This document shows positions 56,654-64,000 of a stretch of DNA of 64,000 nucleotides, in pieces. Within the stretch, counting starts at the first letter, position 1. Every line of letters begins with the position of its first letter. Source of the DNA: CAZMHL01 sp045605445 (GTDB lineage Bacteria > Bacillota > Clostridia > RGIG6154); NCBI GenBank assembly GCA_045605445.1, contig JAZUPZ010000030.1, positions 124,001 to 188,000 of the forward strand. The letters are read 5' to 3'. The notes beneath the pieces are model-generated. The model was not told where the DNA came from. It searched no databases and saw only the letters and a program-made list of their open reading frames with translations. The position numbers were made by a program, and so were the translations under genes.

Positions 56654-59600
56654 ATGGAGATAATTGATAATATAAATAAAACGCTAAGAGATGACTTAAA
56701 AGTTGAAATAAAAGATGGAAGTAAGCTGTCAATTGCTGCCGCTTGCTTTTCGATTTATGCCTTTCAGGAATTAAAGGAAGAATTGAAAGGCATTGATGAG
56801 TTGCGTTTTATATTTACCTCACCAACATTCACCACAGAAAAAGCCAAAAAAGAAAAACGCGAATTTTATATACCAAGACTCAATCGTGAAAGAAGCCTTT
56901 ATGGTACAGAATTTGAGGTTAAGCTTCGTAATGAGCTTAGCCAAAAAGCCATTGCCAAAGAATGTGCTGAGTGGATAATGCAGAAGGCTACTTTTAAGTC
57001 TAATGTAACTAATGAAAATATGATGGGTTTTATAAACGCTGATGACAAGAGTTATATGCCTGTTAATGGTTTCACTACTGTGGATTTGGGTTGCGAACGC
57101 GGAAACAATGCGTATAATATGGTGCAGAAAACAGAAGCCCCAATGTCAAACGCATATATAGATTTATTTAATACTCTTTGGAATGATAAAGTAAAACTTC
57201 AGGAAGTAACTGATGAAGTCATTGAAAATATAACGACTGCCTATAGCGAAAATTCTCCAGATTTTATATATTTTGTTACTTTATACAATATATTTAATGA
57301 GTTTCTTGAGGATATAAGCGAGGATTTCCTTCCGAATGAAGCTGTAGGATATAAAGAAAGTAAAATATGGGGAATGCTCTATAACTTCCAAAAGGATGCA
57401 GCAAACGCCATAATTAATAAGCTCGAAAAATACAATGGCTGTATATTAGCTGATAGTGTTGGTCTTGGTAAAACATTTACAGCTCTGGCAGTAATCAAAT
57501 ATTACGAAAATAGAAATAAGAATGTTTTAGTCCTTTGCCCCAAAAAACTTACAAATAACTGGAATACATATAAGGACAATTATATAAATAACCCAATAGC
57601 ATCGGATAGATTGAGATACGATGTTCTTTACCATACAGACTTAAATAGAACTCACGGTACATCTAATGGTCTTGACCTCGACAGACTTAACTGGAGCAGC
57701 TACGACCTTGTCGTTATCGATGAATCTCATAACTTCAGAAACGGTGGTAAAGTTACAGGTGAAGATGAGGATGAAAAGCAGAACAGATACCTTACACTTT
57801 TGAACAAGGTAATCAGAAAAGGTGTTAAAACGAAGGTTCTTATGCTTTCTGCAACGCCTGTTAACAACAGGTTTAATGACCTTAAAAACCAGCTTGCGTT
57901 GGCATATGAAGGTAACACAGATTTAATAGACGATAAACTAAATACTAAAAAATCTATTGACGATATTTTCAAAAATGCCCAGAGAGCATTTAATACCTGG
58001 TGCAAATGGGACCCGGCAGACAGAACAACAGACAAGCTTCTTAAAATGCTTGACTTTGACTTTTTTGAAGTTCTCGATTCTGTTACTATTGCCCGTTCAA
58101 GAAAACATATAGAAAAGTATTATGATACGTCAGATGTTGGCAGATTCCCAACAAGATTGCAACCTGTGTCGCATAGTCCTAAACTTACAGATTTAAAAAA
58201 TGCTATAAGCTATAATCAAATTTTTGAACAGCTTATGCAACTTTCGCTTACAATATACACCCCATCTCTGTTTATTCAGCCAAGTTGTATGAGTAAATAT
58301 GCAGAACTGTTTGGAGATGATACAAGTTTAACGCAGGCAGGGCGTGAACAAGGTATTCGTAGACTTACCGCCATCAACCTTATGAAGCGTATGGAAAGTT
58401 CTGTCTATTCCTTTAATATGACTCTAACAAGGATTAAAGATTTAATAAAAACCACATTAGAGACCATTGAGGAATATGATAAACACTCATCCGTTCAACT
58501 TGATTTAACAGAAATTTCAGAGAGTGAATTTGACAGTGATGATCAGAGCGAAGATTTATTTACATTTGGTAAAAAAGTAAAAATAGATATTGCTGATATG
58601 GATTATGTTTCTTGGAGAAACACCTTGAAAAAGGACTACGAAGTTTTAGATCTTCTTACTCTTATGGTTGGTGATATTACTCCGGAACATGACTGCAAGC
58701 TGCAAGAATTATTTGAGGTTATCAGAGATAAAATTGAAAATCCAATTAATGAAGGCAATAAAAAAGTTATTATATTCACCGCCTTTGCAGACACAGCAGA
58801 ATACCTTTATGACAATGTAAGTGTATATGCTAAAAAGAATTTTGGGTTAAACTCCGCTATGGTTACCGGCTCTGTTGACGGAAGAACTACCATACCAAAA
58901 TTAAAAGTGGACTTAAACACGGTTCTAACTTGCTTTTCACCAATTTCAAAGGGCAAAGACTTACTTATGCCTAATGAAAAAGCAGAAATAGATATTCTTA
59001 TAGCTACAGACTGTATATCAGAAGGTCAGAACCTGCAGGACTGTGACTATCTTATTAACTATGATATACACTGGAATCCTGTAAGGATTATTCAGAGATT
59101 TGGTCGTATAGACAGAATCGGAAGTCAAAACGATTATATTCAGCTTGTAAACTTCTGGCCCGATGTCACTCTTGATGAGTATATTGACTTGAAGGCAAAA
59201 GTTGAAACCAGAATGAAGATATCCATTTTGACAGCAACCGGTGACGACAACCTTCTCACTCCTGAAGAAAAGGGCGACCTTGAATACAGAAAGGCACAGC
59301 TCAAACGTCTGCAGGAAGAAGTTGTAGATATCGAGGAAATGTCAACAGGCATATCTATTATGGATTTAGGGCTTAACGAGTTCAGACTTGATTTGTTAGA
59401 ATATGTTAAAGAACACCCTGATCTGGATAAAACACCTTTTGGGCTTCATGCAGTAGCTCAGGCAACTGAAGATGCACCTCCAGGTGTGATATATGTCCTT
59501 AAAAACCGTTCGAACAGCGTAAACATCGATAATCAGAACAGATTACACCCGTTCTATATGGTTTATATCACTAATGATGGAAAAGTTATTTGTGACCATC

Positions 59601-60262
59601 TTTCGCCTAAAGATATGCTTGATAGAATGAGATATATCTGCAGAGGTAAATTGGAACCTATTCCTGAACTATACAAACAATTTAACAAGGAAACTAAAGA
59701 TGGAAAAAATATGAGCCAAATGTCTTCTCTTTTAGGACAGGCTATTAATTCCATTATTGACGTTAAGGAAGAAAGCGATTTGGATAGTTTCTTGGCTGGA
59801 AACAATGTAAGCTTCTCGGCTAATGAAATAAAAGGGCTTGATGACTTTGAACTAATATGTTTCTTAGTTATTAAAGATTCAGAGGAATTAAGAAACAAAA
59901 AGAACTACCGATTAGTGGTTGCCGGTAGCAGAAACTTTAATGACTATAGCTTGCTCTGCACAACCCTGAACGAGGTTGTTGGGGAATTAAAATCCGAATA
60001 CAATGTCACAATTGTAAGCGGAACGGCAAACGGCGCAGATAAACTTGGCGAAAAATATGCTGAAAAGCATGGGTTGAAAATCGAGAGACACCCTGCGAAT
60101 TGGGGACGCTACGGCAGAGGCGCAGGACCAATCAGAAATGCAGAAATGGTTAAAGAATCTGATGGGGTTGTTGTATTCTGGAACGGCGAATCGTCTGGTG
60201 CTAAAAACATTATTGATTGCGCCAAAGCAGAAAATCATTTGCTTAAAGTGGTTAAATATTAA
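56654..60262 (+). CDS. SNF2-type helicase fused to a C-terminal SLOG (DUF2493-like) domain
   Basis: A 1202-residue protein. Residues 25-60 (SKLSIAAACFSIYAFQELKE, RFIFTSPTF) resemble the PLD-like N-terminus of this helicase group, but no HKD motif is seen. Motor motifs are ILADSVGLGKT (P-loop, about 268), VVIDESHNF, LSATPVNNRF, then TDCISEGQNLQ and IIQRFGRIDRIG. The last 115 residues form a separate domain: LVVAGSRNFND, IVSGTANGADKLGEKYA, GPIRNAEMVKESDGVVVFWN, the SLOG/DUF2493 nucleotide-sensor pattern. The group often accompanies DUF4391 and type III-like Mod/Res genes. The ATG at 56654 follows GGAGA. Confidence 0.85.
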   Translation: MEIIDNINKTLRDDLKVEIKDGSKLSIAAACFSIYAFQELKEELKGIDELRFIFTSPTFTTEKAKKEKREFYIPRLNRERSLYGTEFEVKLRNELSQKAIAKECAEWIMQKATFKSNVTNENMMGFINADDKSYMPVNGFTTVDLGCERGNNAYNMVQKTEAPMSNAYIDLFNTLWNDKVKLQEVTDEVIENITTAYSENSPDFIYFVTLYNIFNEFLEDISEDFLPNEAVGYKESKIWGMLYNFQKDAANAIINKLEKYNGCILADSVGLGKTFTALAVIKYYENRNKNVLVLCPKKLTNNWNTYKDNYINNPIASDRLRYDVLYHTDLNRTHGTSNGLDLDRLNWSSYDLVVIDESHNFRNGGKVTGEDEDEKQNRYLTLLNKVIRKGVKTKVLMLSATPVNNRFNDLKNQLALAYEGNTDLIDDKLNTKKSIDDIFKNAQRAFNTWCKWDPADRTTDKLLKMLDFDFFEVLDSVTIARSRKHIEKYYDTSDVGRFPTRLQPVSHSPKLTDLKNAISYNQIFEQLMQLSLTIYTPSLFIQPSCMSKYAELFGDDTSLTQAGREQGIRRLTAINLMKRMESSVYSFNMTLTRIKDLIKTTLETIEEYDKHSSVQLDLTEISESEFDSDDQSEDLFTFGKKVKIDIADMDYVSWRNTLKKDYEVLDLLTLMVGDITPEHDCKLQELFEVIRDKIENPINEGNKKVIIFTAFADTAEYLYDNVSVYAKKNFGLNSAMVTGSVDGRTTIPKLKVDLNTVLTCFSPISKGKDLLMPNEKAEIDILIATDCISEGQNLQDCDYLINYDIHWNPVRIIQRFGRIDRIGSQNDYIQLVNFWPDVTLDEYIDLKAKVETRMKISILTATGDDNLLTPEEKGDLEYRKAQLKRLQEEVVDIEEMSTGISIMDLGLNEFRLDLLEYVKEHPDLDKTPFGLHAVAQATEDAPPGVIYVLKNRSNSVNIDNQNRLHPFYMVYITNDGKVICDHLSPKDMLDRMRYICRGKLEPIPELYKQFNKETKDGKNMSQMSSLLGQAINSIIDVKEESDLDSFLAGNNVSFSANEIKGLDDFELICFLVIKDSEELRNKKNYRLVVAGSRNFNDYSLLCTTLNEVVGELKSEYNVTIVSGTANGADKLGEKYAEKHGLKIERHPANWGRYGRGAGPIRNAEMVKESDGVVVFWNGESSGAKNIIDCAKAENHLLKVVKY

Positions 60263-60293
60263 ATAGTTTTATATTTACGAGAGGAGGGTTATA

Positions 60294-60902
60294 ATGCTCG
60301 GATTACCTAAACAAACTGAAATAAAGCGGCAACTTTCAAAAAGTGCTATATACAGTAAATTTCAAATGAATAATGTTCAAAAAGAAAAAATCGACGCAGA
60401 CATTTCAAAAATGGTAATAGTAAACGAGATTTTACCTTCCACAGTCAGTATAGCTGCAGGAAATAATGTGCAAGCATTTTTCGTAGTCAATGTTATTCTG
60501 AAACGAAAAGATTATGACGAAAAAAGTATAATTGCTATTTCAAAACTTATTTCACAAAATCTTCTTTTTGCATTGGAATGCGAAGAAGAAATCCGCCTTG
60601 CAGTTTACCATTCTAAACTTATTCAGTCTGAATGGCAATCTAAGGAAAATGTCAAAATTGAGCTTAAAGGTCTTGATTTGGATGGCGTTTGGGAAAATGT
60701 CATTAAACAGATTGGCGATATCCAAGTTACACAAGGCAATACTCTTGATGAGCAGATAGCCATTGATGATAAAAAAATGCGGTTAGAAAAAGAAATAGCA
60801 CGCCTTGAAAAACAGGCCAGAAATGAAAAACAACCAAAGAAAAAATTTGAATTGGTACAATGTATAAATAAATTTAAGCAAGAATTATCATCGCTTACTT
60901 AA
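60294..60902 (+). CDS. DUF4391-like protein
   Basis: A 202-residue protein that starts LGLPKQTEIKRQLSKSAIYS, with NEILPSTVSIAAGNNVQAFF and ALECEEEIRLAVYHSKL, and ends in a Lys/Glu coiled coil. This matches the DUF4391 family by pattern, usually located next to the preceding helicase type in restriction-like loci. Biochemical role unknown; probably a partner of the helicase. GAGGAGGG precedes the ATG. Confidence 0.75.
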   Translation: MLGLPKQTEIKRQLSKSAIYSKFQMNNVQKEKIDADISKMVIVNEILPSTVSIAAGNNVQAFFVVNVILKRKDYDEKSIIAISKLISQNLLFALECEEEIRLAVYHSKLIQSEWQSKENVKIELKGLDLDGVWENVIKQIGDIQVTQGNTLDEQIAIDDKKMRLEKEIARLEKQARNEKQPKKKFELVQCINKFKQELSSLT

Positions 60903-60917
60903 AAACGGAGGTCAGAA

Positions 60918-61430
60918 ATGAAACTAAAATTGGATTTAGAAGGTATTGAAGCTATACTTGCGATAAATAAATACCGTCCTTCCACAAAAGAAAAGTGGGA
61001 TGAGGAATGGTGTATGGTTTCATTTTCTGTTACTAGTGGTAATTGGTTAAATTATGGAAAACTTGATGACCCGATATTATTATGTTCTGAAGTTGAAGAA
61101 CTGAGGGATATTCTAAAAAAACTATTACTTGATGAATTGACAGATAAAATCAAATTAGAATTTATCGAACCGGACTTTACTTTTGATATATCACCGAAGG
61201 TAAAAGACAATCAATTAACTTTATTTGACGAACAGGAACGTTGGCACAACGCATCCGCTGATTGGAAGATATACTTTTGGGATGAAGGTTTGACCTGTAA
61301 TTATCTGAATTTACACTTGTCTTTGGAAGATATTGAATATTTTAAAAATTACTTAAATCTTATTACAGATGTTGTTGACAAAAACAATTCTGTAATTCAA
61401 GATATGATAAACAAAAATATTTTAATTTAG
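60918..61430 (+). CDS. Unrecognised protein (170 residues) of the helicase operon
   Basis: No family assigned with confidence. WCMVSFSVTSGNWLNYGK near residue 31 and LSLEDIEYFKNYLNLI near the C-terminus suggest a small beta-sandwich with a helical end, as in short proteins of immunity or defence loci. It has many acidic residues and no signal peptide. GGAGG precedes the ATG, 15 bases after the DUF4391-like gene. Confidence 0.55.
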   Translation: MKLKLDLEGIEAILAINKYRPSTKEKWDEEWCMVSFSVTSGNWLNYGKLDDPILLCSEVEELRDILKKLLLDELTDKIKLEFIEPDFTFDISPKVKDNQLTLFDEQERWHNASADWKIYFWDEGLTCNYLNLHLSLEDIEYFKNYLNLITDVVDKNNSVIQDMINKNILI

Positions 61431-61501
61431 TATGTTGGAGGGATATCACAATAGATAAACTTAAAATACCTGACCCCATACCAAAATCGTTAAGAAAAAG
61501 T

Positions 61502-62623
61502 ATGGAAATTCAAGATAGAATACAAAACAGTATGCGACCTTTTCTTGAGCACGAAGAACAAATCAGAAGAATGACTGAGATTTCAGATGCACTGAAAGGA
61601 AATTTACCATCGGCTGCAACATTATCATCTGGTATGGATGTAATTGCAAAAATTGAAGAAAATGATGCAGTAAAACACTTGGAAGAATATACTTCTGCAA
61701 TAACAGCGGCAGAAACACTATATGCAAATACTCCTTCTACGGCAGAAATACTTGGAAATGCTGTAATGAAGTTTGGAAATTACTTTGCTAATTATCAAAT
61801 AAATTCCGGTATATATGATGCCGTTAGTGCCTTTGAACAAAAAATGTATGCTTTTGGAAGCACATTTCAAAAGATAATTGATAATACAAGTTCTGCACTT
61901 ATGTCTGCTTTTGAGTCACCGATGATGCAGTGGTTACAGTCTTTCGATTTTACCCCTGTATGGTCTTTTTTAGAAAACCTTGAATTTGAAGGTGACTATT
62001 TAGACAAGTATAAGGAATTAAATGGTGCATACCTCACTGCAATGTATGAATGTAAGTGGTTTCCGTATGCCGGATGGTCTGTTGATATACGGATATTTTC
62101 AGCAGTGAGTGACATCATATCCAAAAGTCGTGGTGCAAGTAATCGAAGAGAAAAAAGAATTGATGAAGTAATCTTTGCTTATTACACAAAAAATGAGATA
62201 AAAAGTATTAAAAGAACTTGGAGAAATTCAGACTTAGAACCACATATTAAAAAAATTTTGGGACAGGCCATAGAAGCACATTTGCGTGGCGAATATGTAT
62301 TGACAATTACCTGTTTGTCAACTATGTGGGAAGGTTTGATACACAAAAGACTTAATGTAACTGAAAGACTGAGTTCAAGAAAAACCAAAGAAGGATTTAA
62401 AGAACTTATAAGTGAAAATGACTTCGCTCCGATATTTTCGGATTTTTATGAGAAATTTATTGTATGTGATTGTAATTCTCCTGAAGAAGTTATAGACGGT
62501 GTTCCGAACCGTAACGCTGTTTCACATAGTAAATATAAAAAATATCCTAACAAAAAAGCATCTTTAAATGCAATTTTACTTACGGATTTTATAATAGGGC
62601 TTGAACCAAAGGAAATGAATTAA
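61502..62623 (+). CDS. HEPN-type protein with R-x4-H motif (possible RNase effector)
   Basis: A 373-residue protein. The N-terminal 200 residues are helical with repeats of Ala/Ser (ISDALKGNLPSAATLSSG). The C-terminal half has AIEAHLRGEYVLTITCLSTM and VPNRNAVSHSKYKKYPNKKA; RNAVSH is the R-x4-H motif of HEPN RNases, and the following helix fits. HEPN toxins cleave RNA in abortive infection. Start uncertain: no ATG, GTG or TTG lies near the good GGAGGG at 61437, but an in-frame ATA at 61451 is ideally spaced and the 17 codons after it look coding (IDKLKIPDPIPKSLRKS). Confidence 0.7.
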   Translation: MEIQDRIQNSMRPFLEHEEQIRRMTEISDALKGNLPSAATLSSGMDVIAKIEENDAVKHLEEYTSAITAAETLYANTPSTAEILGNAVMKFGNYFANYQINSGIYDAVSAFEQKMYAFGSTFQKIIDNTSSALMSAFESPMMQWLQSFDFTPVWSFLENLEFEGDYLDKYKELNGAYLTAMYECKWFPYAGWSVDIRIFSAVSDIISKSRGASNRREKRIDEVIFAYYTKNEIKSIKRTWRNSDLEPHIKKILGQAIEAHLRGEYVLTITCLSTMWEGLIHKRLNVTERLSSRKTKEGFKELISENDFAPIFSDFYEKFIVCDCNSPEEVIDGVPNRNAVSHSKYKKYPNKKASLNAILLTDFIIGLEPKEMN

Positions 62624-62681
62624 AATCATACAATAAACAGGGCTGCATTTTCTAAAATTGTTATAAAGGAGAAGGCTACTT

Positions 62682-64000
62682 ATGAAAAGAACAATGTATT
62701 TAATATCATTTTTATTATGCTTTTTACTATCTTTTTTATGTATTTCTGCCACTTTGTCCGGCATCAGTAGCGGTGCAGACATAAGTAGTATTGTAATTTT
62801 AGTGATATTATTTGTATTATTTTTGTTGTTCGGGATTTTTCTCTGTAGAAAATATAAAAAGCAAGATAAAACCGATAATTCTGAATTTGATATAAAAGTC
62901 AAGGCATATCACGAAAATTATCGACCGTTAAATTGGTTCAGTTGGCAAGTTGTTATTTTACCGATTGGGATAGTATTGTCGATTATTACAATTTTTAATA
63001 ATATACTAATGGCTTCCGCAACTTTTACAGAACCATATAAAACAGCTACTCTTCTGCTATCTATCCTTGATGTTGTTACTGTTGTATTGGCAGCAAGAGC
63101 AAGAACTTATGCAAAAGATTTAACTGAAAAATCATATAAGTGTTTTATGACATATTATATATATTCGCCAATACCTATATTGATAAATACTATTGCATAC
63201 ATATTTTTAACTCTTGATTTACCTGAAGATGTTGCAGGAAGTATTGTTGGTGAGTATTTTGGAAGATTTATAGCATTAACAATATTCTCTGTATTATGTG
63301 TTGTATATTTTAAAAAGAGAAAGAACTTATTTGTTGAAGAATATAATAACAAGCCTGAATATACAGAAAATCAACAAGTCACATTGTTTGATGTATATGA
63401 CGAGCCAAAAGAAGCAAAAAAAACAAATATCAAAAAGAGATTTTGTAAATTATGCGGTGCAGAAATTGATTATAAAACGAAGAAATGTACTGGATGCGGC
63501 AAACAATACTTTAAAATGATTTATGGAATTATTTTAATTGTTGTTCTGTTACTTATCTTGACAGTTTCAATAGTCGCTTATAAAATTGGTGAAAACCAAG
63601 GATACCACGAAGCGGAAACCATAAATGAAAGATCTACAAGTTCAGATTGGAAAGAAAGTGCAAAGAAAAGTTTGGAAGACAGAGGTTATTACGAAAATAA
63701 TGTGCCTGAAACAAGCTCTAACAACTATGTGCCATCAGTTTCTCAAAACAACTCTACGTATGAAAGAACCAAACGAGAATGTCTTAGTGCTTTATGTGAA
63801 AACGAAGTTAGCGGACTTAGTTCCTACTGCATAGAACACAAATGTCAGTGGCCTGATTGCAATTTTGCAAGAAACCGTGGAAGTTACTATTGTTCTACTC
63901 ACACGTGTAATGATACAGGATGTTCCAATCCGGTAATTGCACACTATAAAAGTTATTGCCAAAATCACACCTGTCATTATCCCGGTTGCACATCAGGGCA
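62682..64000 (+). CDS. Membrane protein with zinc ribbon and tandem Cys/His repeats (cut by window end)
   Basis: At least 439 codons without a stop, running off the right edge. The ATG follows AAGGAGAA. Two hydrophobic segments open the protein (MYLISFLLCFLLSFLC and IVILVILFVLFLLFGIF), and four or so more follow to residue 215. A zinc ribbon CKLCGAEIDYKTKKCTGCG lies near 255, then another helix. The last part repeats CxxxxC...YCxxHxC units (CQWPDCNFARNRGSYYCSTH, then CNDTGC and CHYPGC). It may anchor a metal-binding sensor at the membrane. Family unknown; C-terminus missing. Confidence 0.75.
   Translation, partial: MKRTMYLISFLLCFLLSFLCISATLSGISSGADISSIVILVILFVLFLLFGIFLCRKYKKQDKTDNSEFDIKVKAYHENYRPLNWFSWQVVILPIGIVLSIITIFNNILMASATFTEPYKTATLLLSILDVVTVVLAARARTYAKDLTEKSYKCFMTYYIYSPIPILINTIAYIFLTLDLPEDVAGSIVGEYFGRFIALTIFSVLCVVYFKKRKNLFVEEYNNKPEYTENQQVTLFDVYDEPKEAKKTNIKKRFCKLCGAEIDYKTKKCTGCGKQYFKMIYGIILIVVLLLILTVSIVAYKIGENQGYHEAETINERSTSSDWKESAKKSLEDRGYYENNVPETSSNNYVPSVSQNNSTYERTKRECLSALCENEVSGLSSYCIEHKCQWPDCNFARNRGSYYCSTHTCNDTGCSNPVIAHYKSYCQNHTCHYPGCTSG

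Noticed and set aside
56394..64000. Complete type III restriction-modification locus
   Set aside because: No adenine methyltransferase (DPPY) or Res subunit is encoded within the window; it may lie beyond the right edge, so only the helicase and DUF4391-like parts can be claimed.
1..64000. CRISPR array
   Set aside because: No run of regularly spaced direct repeats of 20-40 bp was seen and there are no cas-like genes.

Overview
The window looks like chromosomal DNA of a low-GC, spore-forming member of the Clostridia. The evidence is AT-rich sequence with strong GGAGG ribosome binding sites, sporulation genes (spoVAC, spoVAD, spoVAE, spoVG), the zinc form of ribosomal protein S14, a KOW-protein gene between map and infA, a tetrahydrofolate riboswitch before folT, and two secreted proteins with copper-amine-oxidase N-terminal domains. 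No species can be named from the sequence alone.

Layout. 1-1107 holds the start of feoB on the minus strand, running off the left edge. 1204-10453 is a plus-strand gene string: murD, three M42-peptidase-family genes (the third without its metal ligands), a PLP-dependent methionine-gamma-lyase-family enzyme, an aconitase-family hydratase, recR and cysK. A GC-rich 72-bp palindromic repeat and a terminator follow. A minus-strand unit at 10607-11467 combines a sigma-A promoter, a long rod-shaped RNA resembling 6S RNA, an intrinsic terminator, and then a SLOG-family gene whose start lies just past that terminator. spoVAC-D-E follow a sigma-G-like promoter. The minus-strand block 13362-20995 carries folC, folT under a THF riboswitch, aroK, tRNA-Leu(UAA), an M14 carboxypeptidase, walJ/yycJ, murA and a zinc-ribbon protein. 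The block is interrupted by one plus-strand secreted protein. spoVG precedes the S10-spc-alpha superoperon (rpsJ to rplQ, 21843-37186), which is intact and in standard order, including secY, adk, map, infA and rpoA.

After rplQ the usual ecfA/ecfT/truA/rplM genes are missing and an accessory region begins, running to the right edge. It contains: a promoter-RNA-terminator leader and a unit of unrecognised genes with a replication-relaxation-like protein and a DUF6017-like replication protein (37.2-42.1 kb); an AAA ATPase with a C-terminal nuclease-like motif behind a consensus promoter and three operator-like repeats (42.2-44.1 kb); a nine-gene leftward operon with three different calcineurin-like phosphoesterases among unknown and antitoxin-like proteins (44.1-49.4 kb); a 6.8-kb recombinase cassette bounded by 43-bp imperfect inverted repeats (49.4-56.2 kb), with two divergent XRE regulators, a catalytically degenerate resolvase-like protein, a large serine recombinase, two proteins related to its C-terminal region, and two ParB-like proteins; and a rightward operon (56.4 kb to the edge) with a small HTH regulator, a 1202-residue SNF2-type helicase fused to a SLOG domain, a DUF4391-like protein, an unknown protein, a HEPN-type protein with an R-x4-H motif, and a membrane protein with tandem Cys/His repeats cut by the window end.

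The best candidate for an undescribed system is this last operon: a nucleotide-sensor-like SLOG domain fused to a helicase, next to a putative HEPN RNase and a membrane protein, with no methyltransferase in view. It has the hallmarks of an anti-phage module. The phosphoesterase operon and the inverted-repeat recombinase cassette beside it are further candidates. All functional statements about these accessory systems are inference.
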